A stretch of DNA of 64,000 bases from Oscillospiraceae bacterium (lineage in GTDB: Bacteria > Bacillota > Clostridia > Oscillospirales > Oscillospiraceae), in NCBI GenBank assembly GCA_015067795.1, contig SVLU01000006.1, positions 1 through 64,000 on the forward strand. Reading direction: 5' to 3'. This document shows, piece after piece, positions 1 to 9,288 of the stretch. The notes beneath the pieces are model-generated. The model was not told the origin of the DNA. It did not search any database and saw only the letters and a list, made by a program, of their open reading frames with translations. Numbering within the stretch: the first letter of the stretch is position 1; the number at the start of each line of letters is the position of its first letter. Both the position numbers and the translations under genes were made by a program.

Positions 1-100
1 TATTAACCTCCGTGTTATTGTTTGTTGTGGTGACTACATTTTACACCCTGGTTAATATGAGGTCTATATTATTTTTGTGTTGCACTTAATATTATAATCT

Positions 101-260
101 GCCCTCCCTTGTGTAAAGGGAGGTGGCTCGGCGTTAGCCGAGTCGGAGGGATTGTGCAGTAAAAACAACAAATTCTCATTGCATTTCGGCGAAATGAAAA
201 TATATAGTATTACAATCCCTCAGTCACCTTCGGTGACAGCTCCCTTTGCACAAGGGAGCC
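101..260. repeat. Intergenic inverted-repeat element (CTCCCTTGTGTAAAGGGAG type)
   Basis: The left part has a hairpin CTCCCTTgtgtaAAGGGAG and GGCTCGGCGTTAGCCGAG. The right part has TCACCTTCGGTGA and CTCCCTTTGCACAAGGGAG. The ends are roughly inverted copies, with GGGATTGT and ACAATCCC facing each other inside. A related element lies at 58607-58713 and a single hairpin of the same type at 13771-13800. It is a dispersed, non-coding palindromic element; no open frame is convincing here. Confidence 0.7.
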
Positions 261-367
261 TTTTACTGTAAACAACAATACTTACCTATTATAAATTCAT
301 ACCTTGTTATTATATTATTTTCCAGCCCAAACGTCAACATTTATACTTCCATTTTCGTCAAGAATAC

Positions 368-396
368 TTGACATTCGCAGATAAGTAAAATATAAT
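368..396 (+). promoter_or_regulatory. Consensus sigma-A promoter for valS
   Basis: A perfect -35 TTGACA (368-373) and a perfect -10 TATAAT (391-396) are separated by 17 nt. Transcription should start near 403, about 100 nt upstream of the valS start. A terminator-like hairpin lies only some 35 nt into the transcript. Confidence 0.8.
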
Positions 397-437
397 CAGT
401 TATTGGTTGAATTATGTTAAAAAAACCGCTAACTCAG

Positions 438-466
438 CCCTGAGATTATCTTGGGGCGTTTTTTAT
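438..466 (+). terminator. Leader terminator/attenuator upstream of valS
   Basis: GCCCTGAG and CTTGGGGC form an 8-bp stem with two G-T pairs and an ATTAT loop, followed by GTTTTTT. It sits between the consensus promoter and valS, so it would end most transcripts early unless antiterminated. No T-box sequence is visible, although T-boxes are common ahead of valS in Firmicutes. Confidence 0.6.
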
Positions 467-505
467 AGCAAACGAATCCCTTTTTAAGAAAGGAAAGTCA
501 TACCA

Positions 506-3127
506 ATGATGAAAGAATTACCAAAAGTATATGACCCTAAAAATGTAGAAAAGAAAATCTACAAGATGTGGATGGACGGCGGTTACTTCAAGGGCAAGAT
601 CGACCCAGAAAAGAAGCCTTTCACCATCGTTATCCCACCCCCAAATGTCACAGGTCAGCTCCACCTCGGTCACGCCTTTGACGAAACTCTTCAGGACGTT
701 CTCATCCGCTATAAGCGTATGCAGGGCTATGCTGCTCTCTGGCTTCCGGGCACTGACCACGCAGGTATCGCAACCCAGATAAAGGTTGAAGAAGAGCTGC
801 GTAAGGAAGGTCTTACCCGTTATGACCTTGGCCGCGAAAAGTTCCTTGAACGTGTTTGGGACTGGAAGAACAAATTCGGCAGCCGTATCGTAGAGCAGCT
901 CAAGACTCTTGGCTCCTCCTGCGACTGGGACAGAGAACGCTTCACAATGGACGAAGGCTGCTCCAAGGCTGTTCGTGAGGTTTTCGTTTCCCTGTATGAA
1001 AAGGGTCTTATCTATAAGGGCAACAGAATTATCAACTGGTGTCCAAATTGTACAACCGCTCTCTCCGATGCTGAAGTTGAGCATACTGAACAGCCGGGTC
1101 ATTTCTGGCACATCAAGTACCCTGTAAAGGACTCCGACGAATACGTTATCATTGCTACCACCCGTCCTGAAACAATGCTGGGCGATACAGGTGTTGCAGT
1201 TCATCCTGAGGACGAACGCTATCAGCATCTGGTTGGTAAGACAGTTATCCTCCCTCTCGTTAACAAGGAAATCCCTGTTGTTGCTGACGAATACGTTGAC
1301 AAGGAATTCGGTACAGGCTGCGTTAAGATGACTCCTTGCCACGACCCTAACGACTTTGAAGTTGGTCTCCGTCACAACCTTGAACAGGTTCTTATTCTGG
1401 ACCAGAATGCAAAGATCATCAACGGCGGCAAGTACAACGGCATGGACCGTTATGAAGCAAGAAAGGCAATCATTGCTGACCTTGAAGAACAGGGCTACCT
1501 TGTTAAGATCGAAGATCACTCCCATAATGTAGGTCAGTGCTACCGCTGCGGTACAACCGTTGAACCTATGACAAGCCCACAGTGGTTTGTAAAGATGGGT
1601 CCTCTTGCTGAAGAAGCAATTAAGGTCGTTGAGGACGGACGCATCAAGTTCGTTCCTGAACGCTTCTCCAAGACATATTACAACTGGATGAACAATGCCC
1701 ACGACTGGTGCATCTCCCGTCAGCTCTGGTGGGGTCATCAGATACCAGCCTGGTACTGTGACGAATGTGGTCATGTAACAGTATCCCGTGAGGACGCAAC
1801 AAAGTGTGAAAAGTGCGGTAGCGAACACATCCACCGTGACGAAGACGTTCTGGATACATGGTTCTCCAGCGCTCTTTGGCCATTCTCCACTTTAGGCTGG
1901 CCAGACAAGACACCTGAGCTTGAATACTTCTATCCAACAAGCGTTCTCGTAACAGGCTATGACATCATCTTCTTCTGGGTTGCAAGAATGATCTTCTCCG
2001 GTATGGAACACATGAAGGAAGAACCATTCAAGACAGTTCTCTTCCACGGTCTTATCCGTGACCCACAGGGCAGAAAGATGAGTAAGTCCCTCGGCAACGG
2101 CGTTGACCCAATCGAGGTTATCAACACCTATGGTGCTGACGCTCTCCGCTTCAACATCATCACCGGCAACTCCCCCGGTAACGATATGCGTTATTATAAC
2201 GAACGCTGTGAAGCTATGCGTAACTTCGCTAACAAGATCTGGAATGCAAGCCGTTTCGTTATGATGAATCTCACTATTGACAAGAACGAGCTCCCGGAAA
2301 AGCTTGAGCTTGAAGATAAGTGGATCCTTTCCAAGTTCAATGCTCTCGCTAAGGAAGTTAACGAAAACCTTGACAAGTTTGAGCTTGGCATCGCCGCTAA
2401 CAAGATTTACGACTTCATTTGGGACAGCTACTGCGACTGGTACATTGAGCTGACAAAGAACCGTCTTAACGGCGAGGACGAAGAAGCTCGCATCGGCGCT
2501 CAGAAGGTTCTCCTCTATGTTCTTGTTGAAACTCTGAAGCTTCTCCACCCATTCATGCCATTCATCACCGAAGAGATCTGGCAGGCTCTTCCTCATGAAG
2601 GCGAAGCTATCATGATTGAAAAGTACCCAGAGTACACTGAAGCTCTCAGCTTCACTGCTGAAGAAGCTGCTTTTGAACTCATCATGAAGGCTATCAAGGC
2701 AGCTCGTGCAAGACGTGCTGAAATGAACGTACCACCTTCCAAGAAGCCACGTCTTTATATCGTAACCGAAAAGACCGACATCTTTGAAACAGGCCGCAGC
2801 TACCTTGGCAGACTGGCTTATGCAGGCGAAGTTATCATCTCCAGCGAAACTCCTGACAGTGCTGACAAGATGGTTACCGTTGTAACCGATGATGCTAAGC
2901 TCTATATGCCACTGGCTGAGCTTGTTGACCTTGCTAAGGAACGTGAACGCATTAACAAGGAGATCAAGAAGGCTAACGACGAGCTCACCCGTCTTGAAAG
3001 CAAGCTTTCCAACGAAAAGTTCGTTTCCCGTGCTCCTGAAGCAGTTGTTGCAGCAGAACGTGAAAAGCTTGAAAAGGCAAAGGCTCTCATCGAAAACCTC
3101 AATGAGGCTCTGGCTGATCTTGGCTAA
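506..3127 (+). CDS. valS: Valyl-tRNA synthetase
   Basis: Class Ia aminoacyl-tRNA synthetase that charges tRNA-Val in the cytoplasm. The 873-residue length is normal for the family. The HIGH motif appears as HLGH (residues 53-56) in the PPPNVTG context, and KMSKS is at residues 524-528. The middle holds the CP1 editing region and Zn-ligand-like cysteine pairs (CPNC, CDEC, CEKC). The C-terminal end is a coiled-coil arm rich in Lys and Glu, as in bacterial ValRS. An AAGGAAAG ribosome site precedes two adjacent ATG codons; the first or second could be used. A terminator follows at 3181. Confidence 0.97.
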   Translation: MMKELPKVYDPKNVEKKIYKMWMDGGYFKGKIDPEKKPFTIVIPPPNVTGQLHLGHAFDETLQDVLIRYKRMQGYAALWLPGTDHAGIATQIKVEEELRKEGLTRYDLGREKFLERVWDWKNKFGSRIVEQLKTLGSSCDWDRERFTMDEGCSKAVREVFVSLYEKGLIYKGNRIINWCPNCTTALSDAEVEHTEQPGHFWHIKYPVKDSDEYVIIATTRPETMLGDTGVAVHPEDERYQHLVGKTVILPLVNKEIPVVADEYVDKEFGTGCVKMTPCHDPNDFEVGLRHNLEQVLILDQNAKIINGGKYNGMDRYEARKAIIADLEEQGYLVKIEDHSHNVGQCYRCGTTVEPMTSPQWFVKMGPLAEEAIKVVEDGRIKFVPERFSKTYYNWMNNAHDWCISRQLWWGHQIPAWYCDECGHVTVSREDATKCEKCGSEHIHRDEDVLDTWFSSALWPFSTLGWPDKTPELEYFYPTSVLVTGYDIIFFWVARMIFSGMEHMKEEPFKTVLFHGLIRDPQGRKMSKSLGNGVDPIEVINTYGADALRFNIITGNSPGNDMRYYNERCEAMRNFANKIWNASRFVMMNLTIDKNELPEKLELEDKWILSKFNALAKEVNENLDKFELGIAANKIYDFIWDSYCDWYIELTKNRLNGEDEEARIGAQKVLLYVLVETLKLLHPFMPFITEEIWQALPHEGEAIMIEKYPEYTEALSFTAEEAAFELIMKAIKAARARRAEMNVPPSKKPRLYIVTEKTDIFETGRSYLGRLAYAGEVIISSETPDSADKMVTVVTDDAKLYMPLAELVDLAKERERINKEIKKANDELTRLESKLSNEKFVSRAPEAVVAAEREKLEKAKALIENLNEALADLG

Positions 3128-3180
3128 ATAAATCTCGTTTCATCTCCACGAAACGACAAAATAATAATCAAAAATAATAT

Positions 3181-3217
3181 AAAATGCACTCATATAATAA
3201 TATGAGTGCATTTTTTG
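3181..3217. terminator. Rho-independent terminator after valS
   Basis: AAATGCACTCATA and TATGAGTGCATTT form a long stem followed by a T run. The A-rich 5' side would let it work on both strands. Confidence 0.85.
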
Positions 3218-3253
3218 TGCTTAATTATTTAGTGCACCACACCAAACAACGGA

Positions 3254-3397
3254 TGTAGGGAAGGCAGCCCTCTGCCTTCCGAATGTAGAAATATAACCAC
3301 ATCAAAATAACAGTGAAAGTATATATAAAATTGTTGATAATAATAGTACAGATTTCCAATGCTTACTGACGGAAGGCAGAGGGCTGCCTTCCCTACA
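3254..3397. repeat. REP doublet, stem type A, inverted pair
   Basis: Two identical 27-nt REPs face each other at 3254-3280 and 3371-3397, 90 nt apart. Each has head TGTAGGG and hairpin GGAAGGCAG-ccct-CTGCCTTCC. The same pair occurs at 29121, 30203, 51246 and 63015. This copy ends 35 nt before spoIIAA, so the spoIIA promoter must lie inside it, in the short gap, or upstream. Confidence 0.9.
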
Positions 3398-3432
3398 TAG
3401 TGCGTTGCAAATTTAAATAAGGAAGTGAAAAC

Positions 3433-3750
3433 ATGAAAATCGACTCTGATTATAAGGACGGACGTCTGACGGTAAAGCTTAACGGTGAACTGGATCATCA
3501 CGGAGCAAGACTTGCCATGTCAGCGATAAATGAACATATCGACCTTAACCTGCCCAGGGACTGCGTTCTGGACCTTTCAGGTCTCAGCTTCATGGACTCC
3601 TCCGGCATTGCCGTTGTCCTGAAAACATACAAGAGCATGAAGGAACTTGGAGGCAGAACATGGGTAAAAAACGTACCTCGCCAGCCTATGAAGGTACTTA
3701 ATGCCTCAGGTATTGAGCGAATAGTGTCAATTTCTGCTCTCGTGAATTAG
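3433..3750 (+). CDS. spoIIAA: Anti-sigma F factor antagonist SpoIIAA
   Basis: STAS-domain protein that, when dephosphorylated, pulls SpoIIAB off sigma F and so switches on forespore transcription. The 105-residue length matches the family. The phosphorylatable Ser lies in the MDSSGIAV motif near residues 55-62. A clear AAGGAAG ribosome site precedes ATG 3433. It is the first gene of spoIIAA-spoIIAB-sigF; a REP doublet lies directly upstream. Confidence 0.95.
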   Translation: MKIDSDYKDGRLTVKLNGELDHHGARLAMSAINEHIDLNLPRDCVLDLSGLSFMDSSGIAVVLKTYKSMKELGGRTWVKNVPRQPMKVLNASGIERIVSISALVN

Positions 3751-3769
3751 AGAAGGGAGAATACATATT

Positions 3770-4213
3770 ATGAAGGAATCCAATATAATGAAGCTGGAAT
3801 TCCCCAGCAAATCCTGTAACGAAGCCTTCGCACGCTCGGCAGCAGCCTGCTTTGCTTCACAGCTTGACCCCACTCTGGACGAGCTTGGTGACATTAAAAC
3901 CGCCGTAAGCGAGGCTGTTACAAACTGCATCGTCCATGCTTACCCCGACACCATCGGCAAAATCAGCATGAAGGCACGGCTTTTTGACGACAACTCCATT
4001 GAAATTAAAATCAAGGACTGGGGTCGCGGTATACCCAACATCGAACAGGCCCGCCAGCCCATGTTCACCACAGGCGGTGACGAGCGAAGCGGCATGGGCT
4101 TTACCATTATGGAAAGCTTTACCGACGTTCTCAGGATAAGCTCCAAACCCGGTCGCGGAACAACTGTAACCATGAAACGGAGAATATCCGTAAAAGAGCA
4201 AAATGGCAGATAA
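3770..4213 (+). CDS. spoIIAB: Anti-sigma F factor / serine kinase SpoIIAB
   Basis: GHKL-fold protein kinase that binds and inhibits sigma F and phosphorylates SpoIIAA. The N box (EAVTNCIVHAY), G1 box (IKDWGRGIP) and G2 region (RSGMGFTIMESF) are all present. The length of 147 residues is typical. GAAGGGAG lies ten nt before ATG 3770. The end overlaps the sigF start by 11 nt, indicating translational coupling. Confidence 0.95.
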   Translation: MKESNIMKLEFPSKSCNEAFARSAAACFASQLDPTLDELGDIKTAVSEAVTNCIVHAYPDTIGKISMKARLFDDNSIEIKIKDWGRGIPNIEQARQPMFTTGGDERSGMGFTIMESFTDVLRISSKPGRGTTVTMKRRISVKEQNGR

Positions 4214-4904
4214 CATTGAACTCATTCGCCTTGCACAAAGCGGTGATAAGCAGGCTGCGGAAGAAATTATAGTGAACAACACAGGTCTTATCTGGAGTGT
4301 TGCACGCCGGTTTTTCGGCAGAGGTGTTGACCCCGATGACCTGTTTCAGCTTGGCTGTGTTGGGTTTCTTAAGGCTGTTGACAACTTCGATCTTGACTAT
4401 GGCACTCAGTTTTCCACCTATGCCGTACCGAAAATTTCAGGAGAGATACGCCGTTTTCTCCGGGATGACGGCAGTATTAAGGTCAGCCGCAGTATCAAGG
4501 AACGAGCCCAGCTCATAAGAAACGCAAGGAGCGAGCTTGAGCAAAAGCTCAACCGTGAGCCCACAGTTTCCGAGCTTACCCGCGAAACAGGCTTCACCCC
4601 CGAGGACATTGCCATCTGCGAAACCGCCACCGCGGCAACTGATTCTCTGCAGCGTGAAACAGGCGACGACGGCTTTACATTGGAACAGGTTTTGGGAGAC
4701 TACGGCATGGAGGACAAGCTCATCGAGCAGGTTGCCCTGCGTGAAGCGATCTCCGCTCTGCCCGAAAAAGAAAAATTAGCTATCCTGCTCCGCTATTACC
4801 GGGGACTCACCCAGGAGCGGGCATCACGGATTATGGGCATATCCCAGGTGCAGGTCTCACGTTTGGAGCGGCGTGCCGTTGAAAGGCTTCGGGGGATGCT
4901 GTAA
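4203..4904 (+). CDS. sigF: RNA polymerase sporulation sigma factor SigF
   Basis: Sigma-70 family factor for the early forespore regulon. Region 2 is visible (DPDDLFQLGCVGFLKAVDNF, then FSTYAVPKISGEIRRFLRDD), followed by region 3 and a region 4 HTH (GLTQERASRIMGISQVQVSR). The length of 233 residues fits SigF. The start codon lies inside the end of spoIIAB. Gene order spoIIAA-spoIIAB-sigF is the conserved spoIIA operon, which marks the host as a spore former. Confidence 0.95.
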   Translation: MADNIELIRLAQSGDKQAAEEIIVNNTGLIWSVARRFFGRGVDPDDLFQLGCVGFLKAVDNFDLDYGTQFSTYAVPKISGEIRRFLRDDGSIKVSRSIKERAQLIRNARSELEQKLNREPTVSELTRETGFTPEDIAICETATAATDSLQRETGDDGFTLEQVLGDYGMEDKLIEQVALREAISALPEKEKLAILLRYYRGLTQERASRIMGISQVQVSRLERRAVERLRGML

Positions 4905-4941
4905 TTCTTTTCCAAAAAAACACGAAATTCTTCTTAAAAAC

Positions 4942-4970
4942 TTGAAAATCCGCAGGATGAACTGTATAAT
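4942..4970 (+). promoter_or_regulatory. Promoter for the amidase gene
   Basis: TTGAAA (4942-4947), a 17-nt spacer and TATAAT (4965-4970) preceded by TG. The start point would be about 30 nt upstream of the coding sequence. Confidence 0.7.
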
Positions 4971-5005
4971 TAACACCGACTTACATTAAACAGAAGGTGA
5001 AACAA

Positions 5006-6763
5006 ATGAGAAAGAAATCACCTGTTCTCCTGCTGATTTTATGCCTCAGTATTCTTCTTTGCACCGTGGCACAGGCAGTCGAACTCGATGACACCGCAAG
5101 AAAGCAGGCTTATGAGCTTGCCGCCAATAACACACCCGAACTCTCGGCAGAGCAAAAGAACGCCCTTCTTTCCGCTCTTTATGAAGCCGACCTTGACGAT
5201 ATTTGCAAAGCTATTGAACTGCGTCTTATAACCTGTCAGGAGCTGACCGCGTACTATCTGAAACGCATTGAGACCTACAACGAGGATTACAACTGCTTTA
5301 TCACCATCTGCGAGGATGCTATGGACATAGCCGCACAGAGAGATGCTGAGATCGAAGCCGGCACAGCCGATGGAGCTTTATTCGGTATTCCCGTGGTGGT
5401 CAAGGACAACATCCATGTTGCCGGCTACCCCACCACCAACGGCTACTCCAAAGAGAGCGTAAGCGTTTCCGACGAGAACGCCTATGTTGTTGAAAGGCTT
5501 CTCGAGGAGGGTGCTGTCATCATTGCAAAAAGCAACATGAGTACCGAAGCTCAGGATGCAAGAGCCAGTTACAGCAGTGCCGTAGGTCATACCAGGAACG
5601 CTTACAACACCCACCTCTCCCCGGGTGGTTCTTCCGGCGGCTCTGCCGCTTCCACTTCTCTTAACTTCTGTGCCGCCTCTCTCGGTACTGACACAAACTC
5701 TTCCCTGCGTATGCCTGCCGCTCTCAACGGCTGTGTTGCCCTTCGTGTCACCACAGGACTTATCCCAATGGACAACATTATCAAGCTCAACAGCTCCCGC
5801 GATGTTGTCGGTTCAATTACCAGAAGCGTTGAGGATCAGGCGATCATGCTCAGCATTCTCACAGGCGGTACATATTACGACAATCTCAATGCCGATGTTC
5901 TAAACGGCCTGCGTATCGGTGTTTTGGAAGAGCTTTCCTATGCTGTAAGCTATGACAGCGAGCGTTCCGAAGAGTCCATCGACGATGAAGTTGCCTCCGC
6001 CTTTGAAAACGCCATCACAGAGCTTGAGTCCTGCGGTGCTGAGGTGGTAAAGGTCTCCATGTCCGATTTCTTCTACCTGTCCGACAGAACATTCCCGGCA
6101 GGCGGTTATGAATACATAGACGACTTCACCTCTGAATTCGAGGAGTTTTTGGCAGAAAACAACATCTCCGCCGTTATTTATCCAACCTATCTGTCCACCC
6201 CTCTCCGTATGGGAACAGATGAGAACGGCACCTATTGGGATGTATACGAACAGGATTTCATTAACAACTGCCGCGCACTTGCTCCAAGTGCGGCAATTCC
6301 GGACATCACCGTTCCAATCGGCTCTCACTCATTGGGTGCAGGCATCGGTATGGAAATAGCCGCCGCTCCCAACAGCGAACAGCTTCTTCTTGATATCGCC
6401 TACTCATACACCCTCAGCTTCAATCACCGAGCCGTTCCAACAGGTGCTCCTGATTTATATGCCGCTTTCAACGCCGGCACTTTAAGCGAATATATCGACT
6501 CCTATCTTCTCTCCCTCCTCCCTGTTCAGGAGGAAGAAACCCCGCAGGTTGGTCCGAAAAAAGAACCTCTTTTCATTCCTGAGCCTGTACCCGAGGAGGA
6601 AGAAGAGTTTGAATTGTCAACAGTAAATATCATCATTATTTCCTGTGTGGGTATTGTATTTATTACGGCAATTCTACGTGGAATTCGCAATCTGAAAAGA
6701 AGAAGAAGGAAAAAGAAAAACTCCCACATTGAGGAAGATATCAGAGAGACTGTTGCAAAGTAA
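5006..6763 (+). CDS. Secreted, membrane-anchored amidase-signature protein
   Basis: The first ~25 residues form a signal peptide ending near AQA. The body is an amidase-signature enzyme: catalytic Lys in VVVKDNIHVAG, the Gly/Ser stretch GGSSGGSAAS, and LGTDTNSSLRMPAA, where the nucleophilic Ser of the usual DTGGS is kept though the two Gly are replaced. Near the C-terminus an acidic linker precedes one membrane segment (VNIIIISCVGIVFITAIL) and a basic RRRRKKKK tail, so the enzyme should sit outside the cell anchored by its C-terminus. AGAAGG is placed for ATG 5006; the in-frame GTG at 4997 overlaps that site. The substrate is unknown. Confidence 0.85.
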   Translation: MRKKSPVLLLILCLSILLCTVAQAVELDDTARKQAYELAANNTPELSAEQKNALLSALYEADLDDICKAIELRLITCQELTAYYLKRIETYNEDYNCFITICEDAMDIAAQRDAEIEAGTADGALFGIPVVVKDNIHVAGYPTTNGYSKESVSVSDENAYVVERLLEEGAVIIAKSNMSTEAQDARASYSSAVGHTRNAYNTHLSPGGSSGGSAASTSLNFCAASLGTDTNSSLRMPAALNGCVALRVTTGLIPMDNIIKLNSSRDVVGSITRSVEDQAIMLSILTGGTYYDNLNADVLNGLRIGVLEELSYAVSYDSERSEESIDDEVASAFENAITELESCGAEVVKVSMSDFFYLSDRTFPAGGYEYIDDFTSEFEEFLAENNISAVIYPTYLSTPLRMGTDENGTYWDVYEQDFINNCRALAPSAAIPDITVPIGSHSLGAGIGMEIAAAPNSEQLLLDIAYSYTLSFNHRAVPTGAPDLYAAFNAGTLSEYIDSYLLSLLPVQEEETPQVGPKKEPLFIPEPVPEEEEEFELSTVNIIIISCVGIVFITAILRGIRNLKRRRRKKKNSHIEEDIRETVAK

Positions 6764-6774
6764 AAAGTATGAAA

Positions 6775-6803
6775 AAGCGGGATAAACGCAGTTTATCCCG
6801 CTT
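6775..6803 (+). terminator. Hairpin terminator after the amidase
   Basis: AAGCGGGATAAAC-gca-GTTTATCCCGCTT is a perfect 13-bp stem just after the stop codon. The T run is weak. Confidence 0.7.
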
Positions 6804-6874
6804 AAGTCCGTCAAAAAGCACACATTTTCGCAATACTTACTATGCAAATATCTTTCTGTTTTTATCTTATTTCT

Positions 6875-6897
6875 CGTAGGGGCGGCTATTAGCCGCC
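6875..6897. repeat. Single REP, stem type C
   Basis: GTAGGG head followed by the hairpin GGCGGCT-att-AGCCGCC. The head matches the RAYT-linked REPs but the stem differs. Confidence 0.7.
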
Positions 6898-6981
6898 TGC
6901 AAAATCTTTGAATTTTTTTTGCGGAAGGAGCAAAATCCTGCCTTGCAAGCTATTATTTTACTGCAAAATAGATTTTTCATT

Positions 6982-7076
6982 GTATCGCCTACGCGGCGAG
7001 CGCCTACTTTCTATCGAAAGAAAGTAGACAAAGTTCGTTTAAAGGCGGACTCACATAGGGATTTATACGCTCCAAA
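6982..7076. repeat. Composite intergenic repeat, copy 1
   Basis: Holds GCCTACGCGGCGAGCGCC, a CTTTCTATCGAAAGAAAG hairpin, AAAGTTCG, and the tail GGCGGACTCACATAGGG. Related copies are at 24425, 26628 and 42526, and the tail alone recurs near 27079. Frames through it translate to repeat-derived peptides, not a gene. Confidence 0.7.
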
Positions 7077-7103
7077 ATGGATATTTTTCCGTAATACTGC
7101 TTC

Positions 7104-7147
7104 AAAAGGACCCGTTGCAGAACAAAAAATCTGCGGCGGGTCCTTTT
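7104..7147 (-). terminator. Terminator of the antiporter operon
   Basis: A 13-bp stem GGACCCG..GCAG / CTGC..CGGGTCC with flanking A and T runs lies directly after the stop codon of the last antiporter gene. It would also stop plus-strand transcripts. Confidence 0.85.
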
Positions 7148-7148
7148 C

Positions 7149-9269
7149 TTATTTTGCAAAATAGCTGTACAGCACCACAGCCAGGATGATGCACACGCCG
7201 AAGCACGCTACAAGAAGTGCAAAGGAGAAGCCTGTTGTTATTCTGTCTGTTGCATCGGCAATGCCCTCATGAACGGCGGCTTTTCTTTCAGCTCTCAGAG
7301 TTTCCTCGTTGTCAAGGGCTCTGTGCTGACGTTTGCCGTTTGGAGCAAGGTCCTTAAATACCGTTTTTCTAAGCAGAAGTGTAACAGCATCAAGTGAGTC
7401 TGCCGCAGCTCTTGCACATATTCCGGATGCGGAGACCGCAAATCTGCAGACAGGGGCAAGCACCTTGTTTTCACCGAAAATTCCCGTTACGTATGATGCG
7501 GCCCTCATCCACAGCCTGCAGAGAGGTGTAAGCAATCTGTTTTCGCCAAACAAACGTATAACAGTTCCCACGGAATTTGGAAGAATTTTAGTGAGAAGTG
7601 GTCTGTAAACCATATCCTCAAGGTCAAACCATGCAGGAAGTCGGTTTACATAAACTTTTACACCATCTTCCTTTTTCATAAGGAATGTGCGTATCACAAG
7701 GAAATAGACCGCAGCACCAATGGCAATAGAGATCAAGGCACCCTTGAGGTTTACAAAACTGAAATAATGCACCTCATGAGCATGGCCGCCCATGATAAGA
7801 CTCTGACCCATTTCCGCGATATGGTCCATCGTTCTCCATGGTGTACTGCCCAAAATCGGAAGAATTACCGCAGAGCCTATGAGAGCAAATGCAGAAGACG
7901 GTTTTAAACCGTTCTTAATTCCGTCGTATTTTTCCTGACATTCTGTATTCTTTTCCACAAAGATAGCCACATACAGCTTAGTCATATAAGCCACGGTAAG
8001 ACCGCCCGCAAAGAGGAACAGAATTTCCGCAAGCTTTACTGCGAATAAGCCTGTTTCAGCGTAAAATTCAACGATGCTCTCATGAAGGAGAGTTTTGCTG
8101 ATATAGCCGTTCCAGAGAGGAATACCGCCAATGCCCAATGCACCCATAAGGAACGCAAAATTCAGCACAGGCTTTTTTCTTCCGTAACCACGGAGCTTAT
8201 TCAGGTCCAGAGTGTGAGTGTGCATATAGATCGCACCTGCTGTCATGAACAGCACCAGCTTTATAAGGGAATGGTTCATCATATGAAGCACCACGCCCCT
8301 TGCCGCCAGGGCATTATGCTCACCTAAAAGACAGCACATGGCAAGACCTGTGATGATAAAGCCTATCTGGGACATGGAGGAACAGGCTAAAGTTCGCTTC
8401 AGATTGATGGAGAACACACCGAGAACCGCACCCCAAACCATTGTAACAACACCGAAGCACAGCATAACCCAGCCCCAGGTGTGATCGTATCTGAAAATAT
8501 GACAGCACAGGACGATTATACCGTAAACACCTGCCTTGGTAAGAACACCTGAAAGCAATGCACTGGCAGGGGCAGGTGCCACAGGATGAGCTTTTGGAAG
8601 CCAGATATGAAGTGGGAACATACCTGCCTTTGCACCAAAGCCAAAGAGGATACAGCCTCCTGCGGTGTAGAGCATACCACGGCTTGTTACACTTTTACAG
8701 GCATCATACAGCTTGTCGATAACAAGTGTGCCTGTGAGCCTATTAAGTAAGAACATACCCATAAGGGACACAAGACCACCGATCACCGCAACGGCAAGGT
8801 ATGTGTTTGCCGCTTTTAGTGCCTCGGGAGTTTCGTCCTGAGCAACCCAGGGGAAGGACGCCAAAGACATTACCTCGAAGAACAGGAATGTGGTCAAAAG
8901 GTCGGTGGACATGAACACGCCCTGTGTCGCTCCAAGAGTTATCAAATAGAACAGATAATATCTGTTTCTCTTGTGATAGTGGGCGAAATACTGAGGACTC
9001 AGCATTGAGGTCATAAACCACATAAAGGCGGTAATCGTGGTGTAAATACACCTGAAACCGTCCATTTTCAGATTAATACCGCAAGCTGTGATGTGGAATA
9101 CACCATCACAGCAGGTAATGCAGGCGTAAAGTGTGAGTGCAAGCTCAAGGAATGTTATGACCTGAACAAGGACATCTCTCCCCTTTTTGCTCCTTCTGCC
9201 CATGAGCCACGAGCCCACCGCACCAAGCATTGGCAAAAGGACGATGCCGATAAATATTATATTTTCCAT
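7149..9269 (-). CDS. NuoL/MrpA-like proton-conducting membrane subunit with C-terminal extension
   Basis: Last gene of the antiporter operon, 706 residues. It is a many-pass membrane protein of the NuoL/M/N antiporter-like family. The key TM5 Glu (FFEVMSLASF, E132) and TM7 Lys (FGAKAGMFPL, K214) are present, with the HPVAPAPASALLSG loop. After about residue 500 come a near-duplicated amphipathic stretch (FGENRLLTPLCRL then FGENKVLAPVCRF), a charged region and one final membrane helix, reminiscent of the NuoL lateral-helix arm. It probably moves H+ or Na+ across the membrane. The exact relation to MrpA, NuoL or HyfB cannot be settled by eye. Confidence 0.85.
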   Translation of the reverse strand: MENIIFIGIVLLPMLGAVGSWLMGRRSKKGRDVLVQVITFLELALTLYACITCCDGVFHITACGINLKMDGFRCIYTTITAFMWFMTSMLSPQYFAHYHKRNRYYLFYLITLGATQGVFMSTDLLTTFLFFEVMSLASFPWVAQDETPEALKAANTYLAVAVIGGLVSLMGMFLLNRLTGTLVIDKLYDACKSVTSRGMLYTAGGCILFGFGAKAGMFPLHIWLPKAHPVAPAPASALLSGVLTKAGVYGIIVLCCHIFRYDHTWGWVMLCFGVVTMVWGAVLGVFSINLKRTLACSSMSQIGFIITGLAMCCLLGEHNALAARGVVLHMMNHSLIKLVLFMTAGAIYMHTHTLDLNKLRGYGRKKPVLNFAFLMGALGIGGIPLWNGYISKTLLHESIVEFYAETGLFAVKLAEILFLFAGGLTVAYMTKLYVAIFVEKNTECQEKYDGIKNGLKPSSAFALIGSAVILPILGSTPWRTMDHIAEMGQSLIMGGHAHEVHYFSFVNLKGALISIAIGAAVYFLVIRTFLMKKEDGVKVYVNRLPAWFDLEDMVYRPLLTKILPNSVGTVIRLFGENRLLTPLCRLWMRAASYVTGIFGENKVLAPVCRFAVSASGICARAAADSLDAVTLLLRKTVFKDLAPNGKRQHRALDNEETLRAERKAAVHEGIADATDRITTGFSFALLVACFGVCIILAVVLYSYFAK

Positions 9270-9288
9270 ATTAATTACATCATCCCTT

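Noticed and set aside
300..505. T-box riboswitch ahead of valS
   Set aside because: The leader is only about 100 nt and lacks the conserved T-box sequence and antiterminator.
3254..3397. Regular short repeats as a CRISPR array
   Set aside because: The repeats are inverted pairs rather than direct repeats with unique spacers, and no cas genes are present.
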